Origin: Gigaspora margarita
Taxonomy: Eukaryota > Glomeromycota > Glomeromycetes > Diversisporales > Gigasporaceae
Reading direction: 5' to 3'
NCBI GenBank assembly: GCA_009809945.1
Contig: WTPW01000562.1
Location: forward strand, 197,107-261,106
DNA: 64,000 nt
In this document: piece by piece, positions 24,834-36,402 of the stretch
Layout of the letters: each line of letters opens with the position of its first letter
Position numbering within the stretch: the first letter of the stretch is position 1
Program-made: the position numbers and the translations under genes
The notes under the pieces: model-generated
The model's database searches: none
What the model was told of the DNA's origin: nothing
Seen by the model: only the letters and a program-made list of their open reading frames with translations

Positions 24834-25085
24834 ATAATAAATTTTTAAACAAATATATACGTACATTAACAATATTATACAGTGCAGACAACCTAGTCCC
24901 AACCAATAAAATTGATATCATTCAAATTGCTAATCCTTCTTCAAAAAAAATAGTAACCAAAAAATACTATTTTAAAATATTAATTCAAAACAAGCTAAAC
25001 ACTTCCACGTTGTTAGAATTTTTGTAAATTTAATTTTAAAAAAATAGTAGAGGGTAGAAGTTAGAACAATTTTATAAGTAAACAT

Positions 25086-25215
25086 AAAATTTGGCTGCAT
25101 CATATATACTATTAAACTAAGAAATTTGGCCATCTTAAATATAAGAAATTTGGCCGGTTTATGCATACTATTAATTTGGCTGCTTTAAATATAAGAAATT
25201 TGGCCGCTATATAAC
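25086..25215 (+). repeat. Left AAATTTGGC array
   Basis: Five to six AAATTTGG(C/T) words are spaced about 25-35 bp apart, with intervening TATAAGA or CTATTAA. The same words, in the same (not inverted) orientation, form the array at 30508-30690 near the right end of the composite. Confidence 0.7.
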
Positions 25216-25444
25216 AATTTGACCACATACGTATTAAACTAAAAGACTTTTTCTCATTATTGTTAGATATTTAGGGAAAGTCATTCGATCTTTGTGTTTC
25301 ATATGGCTATGACTAGCACATATTTGTGATAGTATATAATCTGCATAAATCTAATTTTATCGCAAAAGCATATGTAATATGTAGCATACTTCACATATTA
25401 GTCCTTATTATTCAATGCATAAAAATTGCTTATTATCTATAAAA

Positions 25445-25580
25445 TATTGGGCGTATGATAAAAAATAACAGGGAATTTTTTTTTATCAGAATTAATGTCA
25501 CTCACATGTACTGCTACGCAGTACATGAGCAACATTAACTCTGATAAAAAAAATTTCCTGTTATTTTCGTATGTCCAATA
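25445..25580. mobile_element. Foldback MITE, about 136 bp
   Basis: A near-perfect palindrome: ATTGGGCGTATGATAAAAAA and TAACAGGGAATTTTTT on the left pair with AAAATTTCCTGTTATTTTCG and ATGTCCAAT on the right, around the centre ACTGCTACGCAGT. Confidence 0.7.
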
Positions 25581-25611
25581 TCGATGTTATTGTTCATATT
25601 ATATTAGCATG

Positions 25612-25693
25612 TGAAATTTTTTGTCGTGATATTTTGCATAAATGGTGATGTCATTTTATGACAAAAATATCAAAGCAAAAAATTTTATATGAT
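25612..25693. repeat. Short palindrome, about 80 bp
   Basis: GTGAAATTTTTTGTCGTGAT and ATTTTGCATAAA pair imperfectly with the sequence ending GCAAAAAATTTTATATGATC. It could form a hairpin; identity unknown. Confidence 0.4.
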
Positions 25694-26192
25694 CACTAGT
25701 ATATAACCTGTCACTTCGCTGATGGTTTAATATTATAAATATATATATATATATATTTATATATATAAAACGTATACAGTAAGTGAATAAGAAAAAGAAT
25801 AATACTGTAATAATAATATTATATGCTATTTAGTTGTTGTAACATGACCAGGGCAGTCATAGGTTTTGCAGGTCATGTGGTAGCGCCACCAATGTCAATA
25901 TGCAATAAGCAATACAGGGTCAAAATTTATCTAGCGATAGTACTATAGATCTAATACTGATTCGTTTGCAACAATTGTTGCAGGTAAAATCAATGGCACC
26001 CTGGTTGTATCTATACAGATGTAATAAAAGAAATAATATGTTGTGGTACATACAGTATGTACAGTATAAGGATATTTGTATTGTATAGTTTAAATCTTAC
26101 ATATAGGTAGAGGCGCAGCGTATTTTTTATAGTATAATATTTTAAAATAAAACTCGAAAGGCAATTAGATATTGAGTTAAGAAATTTAATTT

Positions 26193-29110
26193 TTTTTTTT
26201 TTTAACTTTGACAATCCTGCTTTTATTTATTTAGAAAGAATGTGCAAATATATATACACTATTCCGATTTACAATGGCTGCTACTGAAACCCTCCTTTCT
26301 CAAATAAAAACTTACTTGTGCTACGTAATGTCCACTAAGTACGATCTGCCACAACAACAAATTTTCTTCTATAGAAGCATGCAACTCTCTGCACGTGCTC
26401 CTCCATGATTACTGATTGGCTGCTATTAGCCTTGTCAAGATTGCCAGTTTCTTTAAATCCTCCTCATCTTGTTTCGTTAATGAAGAGATTTCAATCTAAA
26501 CAAAAAAGAAGAAACAATACAAAAAGAAATTTAAAAAGGAAAGTAAAAAAAAAGAGGTAATACTACACAACCTAAACGAAAGACCAAATACAAACAAAAA
26601 GAAGAGAAGAAAGATGAGAAAAACAAAGAAGAAAGAAACAAATCTATAACAAACACAAATAAAAATGTGTGAAAATAAAAATTATATAATACTGTATAGA
26701 AACTCTACCAAAGTATTATATGTAAAATATAATACAGAAAAACATATACTAAAATACTACGCCTAATTTTAAACATTGAAAGAAATTTCTACAAAAATTC
26801 CAGAACAATCTCTGACACGTCATTCATCGTTTACATTGCAGCAAAATAATCACTTGTGACATCGACACCGATTAGGAAGGCACAATCCCAAATTGGAAGG
26901 AGTAAACACTGCTAATCTTCTAGAGGAGGTAAGCTGAATTGCCCACTTTTTGGCAAAATTTTGAAAACTCCAAAAAGAAAAGCCAGAAGGACCAACTTGT
27001 GAAGGAAAGAAAGAGTATATGCTATACAAAATAATATATTCAACCAAAAGTATGCTTCTACATCAGCGAATTATATATACGTAATCTTACGTAAGATATT
27101 ACGGCCTGTAATATTACAAAAATCTTACGATCATTATGGTGTATTACGTAATATATTACGTTAGATTACAGTAATATTACGGTTATTATTTTGAAATATT
27201 TCGAAATATACCAAATAAAAAAAATGCAAATTACCTCCCTCTACAGGGATCGCATACTCATGCAGATCAATAAACTAATGCGTGCAGGAGGTAATATTTT
27301 GATATTTTCGCATTGTTTCGCAATATTTTGGATCATTTCGCATTGTTTCGCAATATTTGGCAAATTTTCGCAAATTTTTAAAAAATAAATAAATGATATA
27401 CATATTCACATAATCATGTTTTTTACAGGGTTTCGCTTTATTTCGCAAGGTTTCGCAATTTATTATAAAATTTTACATTTTTTTATTTATTATTATTTTT
27501 TTATTTATTATTATTATATATTATACATATTATATTATATATTATATTTTAATTATTATACATTTTTACAGTATTATTTTAACATTATTGTATATTATTT
27601 TAAATACTTTCGCACTTCTTCGCTTCTAATTCTATCACTAAATACAAAAAACTAGCCCTATACACTTATTTTCGCTCACTCACAGTTAGTTATTATCTTC
27701 GCTTCTTTGTTTTCTATTGTCTTCACTTTGACTACTTCTTTTGTTTTGGCTATAAACTTCGTTTCGCACTCTTTTTCTAAAAACTTCAAAATAAAAATGT
27801 TTCTTAGAAGTGTTGGTTCTTGCAAATTGCTGAGAAAAGTCGCAAAGTTTCGAAGAAGTTAGGAATAACTAAAATAAAATTTAAAAAAATAAGTAAAAAA
27901 AAAAACAAAAAGTGTAAGCAAACTAATAAAAAAAATAAACGAAGCCCCAAATCTTCGTAAGAGTTCGTGTTCTTGTAAATTCAGAAATTGCAAAAGTCGT
28001 ATTAATGTTCTTGCGAAATGCCAAAAAAGTCACGAAGTACCGAAAAAGTCTGGTTTGTTTTTCGTGCAAAGTGCCAGGAAGTAAGGGTTCTGTTCTCGCA
28101 AAGTGCCGAAATATAATAATAAAAAAAAATTTAAAATAAAACAAAAGAAAACAAAAACAAAAAACACGAAACAAAAAAATAAATGACGCGAAACCTTTCA
28201 AAAAATTGCACAAACTTGCAAAACCATGCGAAAACTTGCGAAAACTTGCGCCTAACTAAATCATTCTCTAAAGAAGCGTTCTTGGTGTTCTTGATTATGT
28301 CAGAAGTCTGAGTAGACATGCGAAAGGTTTCGAAATGTTGTATATCTTCTTGCAAAGGTGTCTTGTAAAAGTGCCGAAATAAAAAATAATTAAAAAAAAA
28401 TTAAAAATAAAAATGAAAACAAAAAAACGAAACAAAAACAAACAATGAAACGAAAATAAAAAATGAAACGAAATAAAAACAAAAAAGCGAAAGAAAAAAA
28501 ATAGAAGATCTAATTATAAACAAAAGATCTAATCTGATCTTGTAGTACAGAATTTGAATATCATCAAATTATTTTGAACTATTTCGAAAAATCAGTCTAA
28601 TGCGCGATCCAGGTTACAGACCTACTGATCCTAATCCAGCTTGGTTTCCTAGTCCTAAATTATTTTGAAAGGGATCGAAATATTTCGTTAATCTATTTCA
28701 AAATATTTCGAAATTACTTTCGTAATATTTTGAAAATTTGATAATTCGAAATATTTCGAAATATATTACGTAATATTTTGCTTATATTACGGTTCGTAAT
28801 ATCTTACGTAAGATTACGCTATTATAAATTTGCTGATGTACTAAAGTTTTCACAAAGACTTTAAAGTATGGGGGCTCTACTATGTCTTCTATAGTACCGG
28901 AGTCTTCTACCGGGGTGTCAAACCCAATAGGAGAACTCTGTTTCAGCTCTATTTCAATTATCCCAACATTCGATCTGGAACTCTGGTTCCCAGTTGCTCC
29001 AAGGTAAAGTTTTGTTATGTACAAATATAATAATTGTATAGTTGTCATAGGTCGGTGATTATAAAAAAGTTGGTATGAGGGATCATCAGAAAGAGTTGTA
29101 TATTATGTAT
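26193..29110 (-). mobile_element. G retroposon, copy 2, full length, minus strand
   Basis: The minus-strand copy has its poly(A) at 26193-26204 as a T-run and the 14-bp duplication AAGAAATTTAATTT (26179-26192 and 29111-29124). Without element B and one TA it is 1138 bp. The 5' segment (28841-29110) and 3' segment (26193-27058) both match copy 1 in order, including the 5' block ACAACTCTTTCTGATGATCC and the A-rich middle. The 5' piece contains an open frame with YLGATGNQSSRSNVGIIEIE, and the 3' piece contains FSFWSFQNFAKKWAIQLTSS, loosely similar to FCFWNFEQKVGNSAYPL in copy 1. I cannot say whether it encodes a protein. Confidence 0.78.
27061..28838. mobile_element. Element B: CATCAGCRAATT-ended DNA element with TTACGTAA/TAATATTACG arrays
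   Basis: The 1778-bp element begins CATCAGCGAATTATATATAC and ends AATTTGCTGATG, flanked by TA (27059-27060 and 28839-28840). The subterminal arms are CTTACGTAAGATATTACG arrays. The interior shares its A-rich core with elements A and C (CGAAGAAGTTAGGAATAACT, GTAAGCAAACTAATAAAA, GATCTAATCTGATCTTGTA). It lies in G retroposon copy 2; removing it restores a G length within 5 bp of copy 1. Confidence 0.88.
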
Positions 29111-29290
29111 AAGAAATTTAATTTAAAAATTGAATATTATAAATATTTTAATATATATATTTAATAAGTATCAGGAAAACAGATATAAGTATAGTGTAAG
29201 TAAACTTGAGTTTCATTAATAATTTCCATATTAGTTCGATATATATTATATATTACAGTATTAGTAATATATTATATAAACAGGTAATAG

Positions 29291-29559
29291 ACATATGGGA
29301 TATTTGCTAGAAAAATCACTCTTTGACATTTCCGATTAGGCTGATTCAGACAAACTTAAACAATTATATCAGTTTTTATTTGTATACAAATCATCTTTTG
29401 ATTTTATTGATTCGCAAGTTTATTTGATGCACTATTGAATCAATAAAGCAAAAGATGATTTGGATTTATATAAGAACTGGTATATTGTTTTAAATTTGTT
29501 CGAAATTACCCGATCGGAAAATGTCAAAGGGTGATTTTCCTAGCAAAGATCCCATATGT
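29291..29559. mobile_element. Foldback MITE with ATATGGGATATTTGCTAG arms
   Basis: Left ACATATGGGATATTTGCTAG and AAAAATCACTCTTTGACATT are inverted at the right (AATGTCAAAGGGTGATTTTC, then AGCAAAGATCCCATATGT). An inner palindrome is centred near 29435 (CAAATCATCTTTTGATTTTA against its complement). Confidence 0.75.
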
Positions 29560-29657
29560 GAAGGGGTACACAAATATACAAAAATTGCAAATGTATTATA
29601 CGAATATGCAATGTTCGTCAACCTTGCATAAGTCTAATTTTTTTAAAATATTAAATA

Positions 29658-29945
29658 CCGTAAATGCTCGAAAATAAGCACCCCCTGAAAATAAGCACAC
29701 CCCTGCAAAATCTCAAAAATCTGTTAACAGTCACTATATATAAAAGTCTAAATTTTACTAAGTAAACCTCAAAAGTGCAATTAAGTAAAGTTGTTCAGAG
29801 CATCAAATTACATCTACAATAAAAATTTGGTATTATTTGGACAACTTTTATTAGTACGTTTTTTAATTTTTCAAAAAATTCAATTATTCAAAAATAAGCA
29901 CCCCCTACATATTGGGAGGAAGTGCTTATTTTTGAGCATATACGG
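29658..29945. mobile_element. TA-target MITE of the CCGTA-end type, 288 bp
   Basis: Ends CCGTAAATGCTCGAAAATAA and (complement) CCGTATATGCTCAAAAATAA are flanked by TA (29656-29657, 29946-29947). AATAAGCACCCCC occurs in both arms. Confidence 0.88.
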
Positions 29946-30507
29946 TAGATATCATATAAACAATAACAGGTAATATTGACGCCATATCTCCAATAAGGCA
30001 GTATAATTATATAAGGGGCTAGACATAATAGAAATGCGAGTATAAAAGTCACTCCAAGAAAAAAAAAATAAAGACGGAAAAATCTCACGGCCTATTCATA
30101 GTTTAGTAATTTTAGAAAAGATCAGCAGATTCTTGCAATTAGAGATTAACTGGTAAAAATATTTGAAAAAAAGAACAGTAGCATAAGTTTTTGATCAGGT
30201 ATGTCAAAAAATTCTCAGATGAAATCTCTTATCATTATAATCAGCACTAGTGAATTATAGTTGTGCGTTGGGTCTTAGATAAATAGTAAGGAGTCTTGTA
30301 GATTAGAAAGTATGATCACATATGTAAGCAAAACGGTCTGGTAGTGTTGTCTTTTAGAGGTTGGAAAAAATAAAATTTTTAAAAGGAGAAGTACCAAAAA
30401 TATAAATTGACCGATTGGAATAATCATGCTAATTGAAATACTGTATATACTAAAAGGTTATAAATTAAATATTATACGTATCAGCTTATTTATCTGATAT
30501 TATATAA

Positions 30508-30690
30508 AATTTGGCTGTATCGTATATAGTAGAAGTACCAAATTTGGCTATATATAGTAGAAGTACCAAATTTGGCTATATATAGTAAAAGTACCAAATT
30601 TGGCCATATATAGTAGAAGTACCAAATTTGGTCCATATAGTAGAAATATCAAATTTGGCCGCATTACATAATTTTAAAATTTGGCCATTA
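30508..30690 (+). repeat. Right AAATTTGGC array (about 30-bp tandem repeat)
   Basis: Seven AAATTTGGY words, most within a tandem unit of about 29-30 bp that reads CCAAATTTGGCTATATATAG then TAGAAGTA. The units differ at a few positions, so this is a slightly diverged tandem array. Confidence 0.85.
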
Positions 30691-30736
30691 AAACTTTTAT
30701 TGGTCGGGACTAGGTTGTCTGCACTATATTAAGGAT

Positions 30737-31220
30737 AAAACTTTGTAAATCTAATATCGAACGTCTATTAACAAAGTTACCTTTTTTTTTTACTTTAAAT
30801 ATAAAAAAATTTAAAATTCTAATAGAATTTTTAAATTTTTTATATTTAAATAAAAGAAATAAAAATATAACTTTGTTAATAAAGGTTCAATATTAGGCTT
30901 TACAAAGTTTTTATCTCGAAATATAATATTGTTAAGGCTATCTTTCTTTTAAAAATTTATTATATGATCTATTTTTATTATAGTATATAATATGAAATTT
31001 AAAAATAATATATAGACTTAACTGTATTATATCTTAAGATAAAAACTTTGCAAAAACTAATATTAAACATTTATCAACAAAGTTACTTTTTTTTTTCTTG
31101 AATTTAAATATAAAAAAGCTTAAAATTACTTTGGAATTTCAAATTTTTTTATATGGAAACATAAAAATAAAAGTGTAACTTTGTTATTAGAGGTTCAATA
31201 TTAACCTTTACAAAGGTTTT
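30737..31220. repeat. Two tandem hairpins of about 180 bp
   Basis: Units 30737-30912 and about 31041-31220 each fold back on themselves: AAAACTTTGTAAATCTAATA with TTAACAAAGTTAC on the left, and the complement (AACTTTGTTAATAAAGGTTC, GCTTTACAAAGTTTTT) on the right. The two units are direct repeats of each other. Confidence 0.7.
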
Positions 31221-31344
31221 TTTTCAAAAATATAATATTGTTAAGGCTATATAACTATTTAATTTTACTATGATTTACATAAAAATTATTATTTATAAAA
31301 TTTAATATTTATCTATATATAGTTTTGATTTACATAGTATATTG

Positions 31345-31623
31345 AAGTGTTGTACGTTTTGGCTGTCCATAGCCTTTTTGGCTTGTTCACGTCCAAAATT
31401 GTCCAAATGTTCAAGATTGTCCAAAGCTTGTCCAGGCTTTAATAATTAATAAATCTATCTAAAAAATATATAACTATATATTTTTTTAGATGCTGAACAC
31501 ATTCCAGTTAAAATTAAAATTGGTTATCTTAATAAAATTTTAAGTAATTTTACTTTATTTAATTGTCCAAAATTGTCCAAAATTGTCCAAGTCATTGTCC
31601 AAAGCTGTCCCATGACAACACTG
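31345..31623 (-). mobile_element. hAT-type MITE, family H1, copy 3
   Basis: 279 bp with a perfect 8-bp duplication GTATATTG (31337-31344 and 31624-31631). It has the same sequence as the other H1 copies, in the orientation of copy 2. Confidence 0.92.
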
Positions 31624-31652
31624 GTATATTGCATACTCTAACGTGATATGTC

Positions 31653-32110
31653 AATCAGAATTAGATAATTTTGGTACTATTTGATTTGTCTCATTAAGAC
31701 AAATCGAATAGTACCAAAATTATTTAATTTCGATCACTCTAATTATAAGATATTACTTTTTAAAAGTTTATCTAAAAACATAGTCTTTTTTTGGCATAGT
31801 GTTTAATTCAGCACACTAAAGATCTTTAATATAATATTTTGTGAACTATTAGTTAGAATTAATAATTTTGGTACCATTCGATTCGTCTCAATAAGATAAA
31901 TCAAATGGTACCAAAATTACTTAATTCTGATTAACAGTTTGTAAGATATCATTAGTGTGCCAAATTAGGCATATCTACCTTATATATAGATTATTTTGGT
32001 TAAATAATAATATCTTGTAAATTATTGGTTAGAATTATACAATTTTAGTACTATTTGATTCATCTTAATAAGACAAATTAAATGATACCAAAATTTCATA
32101 ATTTTGATCA
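31653..32110. repeat. Three tandem GGTACC-type hairpins, about 190-bp units
   Basis: Hairpins at about 31653-31732, 31853-31935 and 32029-32110 share TAATTTTGGTACCATTCGA with its inverted copy around a GTCTCAATAAGAC-like centre. The spacers between them (AAGATATTATTAGTGTGCCA-like) are also repeated. The 19-mer TAATTTTGGTACCATTCGA at 31863-31881 occurs identically at 59945-59963 inside another MITE. Confidence 0.75.
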
Positions 32111-32260
32111 ACAGTTCATAAGATATTATTAGTATATCAAATTAGATATTATGCTACAATATACCCCTTACAGTATATTACTAGGAAAATAAGAGCTATT
32201 TAAAGTCTGAAGAACAAATATATTACACCTAATCTAGCCAATAAGCATTAGTTTTCTATT

Positions 32261-32471
32261 TTTTTTTTCCCTTTGACAGGTCTCGTTGTGACTCGACCTC
32301 TTATCTTTATTATATATTTAAAAAATAAATACAATATATTTCTAAAAATAAACAAAGCCGGATATCATCCGAGTATATTACCCAAATGCAACCCATCGCA
32401 CCAACTCTCTAGAGAGTTAGAGTCTGAATTAGCCCTTATCAAAAGGAGGTCCAGAAGGGAGTTTCACCCAA
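32261..32471 (-). mobile_element. G retroposon, copy 3, 5'-truncated
   Basis: A 211-bp minus-strand piece with poly(A), seen as a T-run at 32261-32268, and the 15-bp duplication CATTAGTTTTCTATT (32246-32260 and 32472-32486). It aligns with the last 200 bp of G copy 1, including the block CCATCGCACCAACTCTCTAG against CCTATCGCACTAATACTCCT. Its 3' end has AATAAAG, then AGGTC and GACCT able to pair, then TGTCAAAG. Confidence 0.82.
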
Positions 32472-32486
32472 CATTAGTTTTCTATT

Positions 32487-33223
32487 GATTTGATTGTTTT
32501 TTATATTATATCTAATCTATCTAATCAGAAATTAGAATTTGCTAACACATAGACATCAGGTGTACTATGGCTCTACTTGTAGTTTCTTTCAAACAATAAA
32601 ATATATCTAGAGCTTGACAAAACAAAATGTGACAAGTAAATAGTTTATATTTATTATTTACTGTATTATTATTAGAAAATAACTAATATTTACCACAAAT
32701 AATTATTATTTGTAATCTATATAAATATATAAAAATAAATAATTTTTATTAAATAAAAGTTATTTTTTATATTAGGGCAAGAGTAAAGGTTAGAGGTTAG
32801 AATAGTACTTTATATATAGTAAAATTTAGCAAGAAATTTTTTTTTTTGCAAAAAAAAAAGTAGTTTCATAGTCAAGTTTTTAGATTAGAAGCAAATTTAG
32901 CAATTTTTTAAAAAATTTTTTGATTTTGTTATACAAAAATTGATTTACATGTTATACCTGATCCTGAATTTTATTGGCAAATTGACTACAGATAATAATC
33001 ACTTGTGGTATAAATTAGAAATATTTTTATTATTATAATTATTATTATTTTAAAGCTAATTTTTATTTAATAGAAAGATTAAACTAATTATATACAAGAC
33101 AATATAAATATAATATCTATTTTCAACTTTGATAAATTCAAAAAAATATTTAAAAAATAAAAATTATTTTTAAGAGTTTTTTTTTTAATTAATTGGTTGC
33201 TAAAATTAGTTTAAAGAGTAGGA
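32487..33223. other. AT-rich spacer with a repeated ACCTGATCCTG segment
   Basis: No gene. About 32780-32990 resembles the segments at 14440-14610, 34610-34850 and 46681-46870: a GGTTAGAG stretch, TTTCATAGTCA, then ACCTGATCCTGAATTTTATT and GGC. It is probably a decayed repeat family of unknown type. Confidence 0.45.
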
Positions 33224-33785
33224 CAGTGTTGTTACAGGACAGTTTTGAACAATGATTTGAACAATTTTGGACAATTAAATGAAATAAATTACTTAAAATT
33301 TTATTATAATAATCTATTTTAATTTTAACTAGAATGTGTTTAGCACCTAAAAAAATATATAGTTATATATTTTTTAGATAGATTTAATAATTATTAATAG
33401 GGTTCCTCAAATTCAAATTAAATCAAATATTGGGACAATTTGAATTTGATAAAATCAAATTGACTCTAATTTGAATTTGATTTGATTCAAATATTTGGAT
33501 TTGAATTTGATTTGAATTTGAATTTTTAATAGTAATTTTTAAATCAAATCAAATATTTGTCAAATCAAATCAAATTTGGTCAGATTTGAATTTGATAAAT
33601 CAAATATAGTCAAATTTGAATTTGAATTTGATCAAATATTTGATTCAAATATTTGAAGATCAAATCAAATTGCAGAACCCTAATTATTAAAGCCTAGACA
33701 AGCTTTGGACAATTTTGAATGTTTGGACAATTTTGGATATAGACAAGTCAAAAAATGCTATGGACAGCCAAAACATACAATACTA
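33224..33785 (+). mobile_element. hAT-type MITE, family H1, copy 4, carrying an H2 insertion
   Basis: Left end CAGTGTTGTTACAGGACAG, right end ACATACAATACTA, flanked by a degraded 8-bp duplication (GAGTAGGA and GAGTAGAG). The H2 MITE at 33398-33682 sits in the middle. Without it and its 8-bp duplication the length is 269 bp, close to the 280 bp of the other H1 copies. Confidence 0.85.
33398..33682 (-). mobile_element. hAT-type MITE, family H2, copy 2, nested in H1
   Basis: 285 bp, TAGGGTTCCTCAAATTC to TTGCAGAACCCTA, with a perfect 8-bp duplication ATTATTAA (33390-33397, 33683-33690). Empty H1 copies have a single TTAATTATTAAAGCC at this point, which confirms the duplication. Confidence 0.95.
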
Positions 33786-34281
33786 GAGTAGAGTGTACAT
33801 AGATGATTTTTATATGATCTACATGGTATATTGGATTTTTACATAGTAATAAAAAAAGTGGTTTTGATAAAATTTTTTAACAACTTAGCCAATTTGTATC
33901 AAAGTTATTTAATATGTAGATTAAAATAGGTTGTTTATAATAGTGAAGTTCCACAATATATATTGTTTTAATAAAAGTTTTCTGTGATTCTATATGTTTT
34001 TTGGAGGTTATACAAGAAATTGTTAGTTCTGATTGGTTGAATTATATGATTTTTACATGTAAATTATATGATATCAGTTATACAAAATTGATTTACAATC
34101 TATTTTATATGAATTTAAAAATGCTTATACTCTACTTTTAAAGCAAAAAGCTATATTATTAACAAAAAAAAATAAAAAAGACTTATTTTTTTGTTATTTT
34201 TTAGTAAAGTTCAATAATAAATTTATTAACAGAATTTAAACAAAGAAAAAATATGCTTGTCACTAGCAATGATACTCCCTG

Positions 34282-34559
34282 CAGTGTTGTTACAGAACAA
34301 CTTTGAACAATGACTTGAACAATTTTGGACAATTTTGAACAATTAAATAAAGTAAAATTACTTAAAATTTTATTAAGATAACCTATTTTAATTTTAACCG
34401 GAATGTGTTTAGCATCTAAAAAAATATATAGTTATATATTTTTTAGATAGATTTATTAATTATTAAAGCCTAGACAAGCTTTGGACTATCTTGGATATTT
34501 GGACAATTTTGGATGTGAACAAGCCAAAAAAGGCTTTGGACAGCCAAAACATAAAAACT
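34282..34559 (+). mobile_element. hAT-type MITE, family H1, copy 5
   Basis: 278 bp beginning CAGTGTTGTTACAGAACAAC and ending GGACAGCCAAAACATAAAAA. The flanks ACTCCCTG and ACTCCTCT look like a degraded 8-bp duplication. The right end has lost the ACAACACTG match. Confidence 0.8.
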
Positions 34560-34567
34560 ACTCCTCT

Positions 34568-35072
34568 GTATAACATAAAATCAAAACAAATCTATATATA
34601 TACAAATTTATTATCATTAGAGTTAGAGTATAGTTAGAGAAAGAGTTAGTACTAGAGTAGCTATATATAAAATTTTATAAGGATTTTTTTTGCTAGAAAA
34701 AAGAATAATTTCATAGTCACAATTTTAAGTTATTATGATGTTTTTAAAAATAGCATTTTTTACTTTATTTTTATATTATACAATTAGGTGTAATATTATA
34801 CTTAATCTTGGATTCTTATTGGCACGGGACTATCACTACCAGTGACAAATAGATTTACTCTTAAACAAAAACTGAATATCTATTAGATTTATCTAGAATA
34901 TTGTTATTAGCAATAAAAACTTTAGCTAATACTAACTTGATAGTATAATATAAGATTTTATAGTAAAAAAACTTCATATATAAAAATACAAATAATAATA
35001 ATTAAATTTTTGTGATAATATAAAAACAAAAAAAGAAAATAATAATAATAATAATTATGATTATTAGGATTA
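34568..35072. other. AT-rich spacer with the same repeated segment as 32.8 kb
   Basis: No gene. TTTCATAGTCACAATTTTAA followed by TAATCTTGGATTCTTATTGG at about 34710-34825 is a third copy of the segment described at 32487-33223. Confidence 0.4.
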
Positions 35073-35074
35073 TA

Positions 35075-35884
35075 CAGTGGCCTACCATATTATTGTGAAC
35101 ACTTTTTAAAAATTTATACAGAGCTAAATATTTAAGTTATTAAGCCAAAAATTAAATTATAAATTCTTTAAATCTATATCTTATAAATAAAAAAAAGTTT
35201 AAAAGATTTTATACTACAGTTTTTAAAATAATTAAGTTTAAGTAAAATATTAGATTTTTATATTTGACCGGTTTTTTATTGTTGCATAAAATTAAATAAA
35301 TAATAGCTGTATAGTAAAAAATAATTTTTTATTAAGCTAATTGAATTTCAAAAATAAGCAAAAATTATTCAGTATGGCAAATTACATATAATCCCAAATT
35401 TTTATAAAATTTTAAAAAATTTTAAAATATTATTATTTCTAAATATAGTAATACAATTATTAATTCAAAATTATATCAATTACCAAATATAATAATTTTA
35501 TTACTATATATAGTAATTAAATAAATATTTTTTGAAAAATTATAAAATTTTTAAGATATATGCAAATTGTTATGCTAAATAACTTTATTTAAAAAAAATT
35601 GCTAGTTTATTTATAAAAAATTTAAGTTTATATATTACTATATTTAGTAATTCTAGTTACTATGAAACTATATTAAAATTTAGAAAATTGGTCAAATGTA
35701 AAATTCTAAAATTTTACTTAAACTTAATTATCTCAAAAACTGTAGTATAAAATTTTTTAAACTTTTTTTTATTTAAAAGATATAGATTTAAAGAATTTAT
35801 AATTTAATTTTTAGTTTAATATCTTAGATATTTAGCTCTGTATAAATTTTTAAAAAGTGTTCACAATAATATAGCAGGCCACTG
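35075..35884. mobile_element. TA-target element with about 210-bp inverted repeats
   Basis: 810 bp. Ends CAGTGGCCTACCATATTATT and (complement) CAGTGGCCTGCTATATTATT start inverted repeats that stay alignable for about 210 bp, including TGTGAACACTTTTTAAAAAT and AATTATAAATTCTTTAAATC. TA flanks both ends (35073-35074, 35885-35886). The central 390 bp contains no transposase. Tc1/mariner-like by ends and target. Confidence 0.9.
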
Positions 35885-35957
35885 TATTATTTATTATTTG
35901 TTTTTTTTTTTTATTAAAAATCTATACTTACTTTTTATTTAACTTTTATAATATATA

Positions 35958-36112
35958 TGTTGTGTCCCAGATAAGAATTGTCCTAATTTGGAATCTGGCC
36001 TAATCCTACCTCTAATACTAGCCTAACCCTAACCCTAAAGTCACCTAAAGTCCTAATTCTGCTACAAAATTCTCATCTGGGACAGCCTGATTCCGAATCG
36101 GGTATCAGGATA
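35958..36112. repeat. Inverted-repeat unit with a telomere-like core
   Basis: TGTCCCAGATAAGAATT at the left pairs with AATTCTCATCTGGGACA at the right. Between them is CCTAACCCTAACCCTAAAG. It is probably a small MITE; no target duplication was identified. Confidence 0.5.
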
Positions 36113-36402
36113 CAATATATATATTATATATATAATCTAATTCAGAAATTAATACTTTTTTTAAAAAATTACAAAATTTATAAATACTATACAAAATGTA
36201 TAAACAAATCTAAAATATATACTTAAGAAGGTTTGTATTTAGAGAAAGCCAATTAAATTGTAGCTTTAAAAATTAGATCATCAAGTTTGTATAATTTAAT
36301 TTAAATATTTAAATTTGATTAGTTATGTACATTTAAAAAAGTAGTTTTATACAAGAAATTTTTAAAAAAACATGTATTTGCAGAATATAAAACATGCATT
36401 TA

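Larger units (their letters stand above)
24880..30726. mobile_element. 5.85-kb TIR-bounded composite with CAGTGCAGACAACC ends
   Basis: The left end CAGTGCAGACAACCTAGTCC is inverted at the right end (GGACTAGGTTGTCTGCACTA), matching over about 32 bp apart from the terminal base, with TA on both sides (24878-24879, 30727-30728). Just inside both ends are AAATTTGGC arrays. The interior holds hairpins, G retroposon copy 2, element B and two MITEs; no transposase is seen. After removing the recognisable guests little unique sequence remains, so this was probably a shorter MITE that has been filled by insertions. Confidence 0.65.

Noticed and set aside
32273-32488. Plus-strand frame of 71 residues
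   Set aside because: It lies antisense over the 211-bp G retroposon copy 3 and its target duplication.
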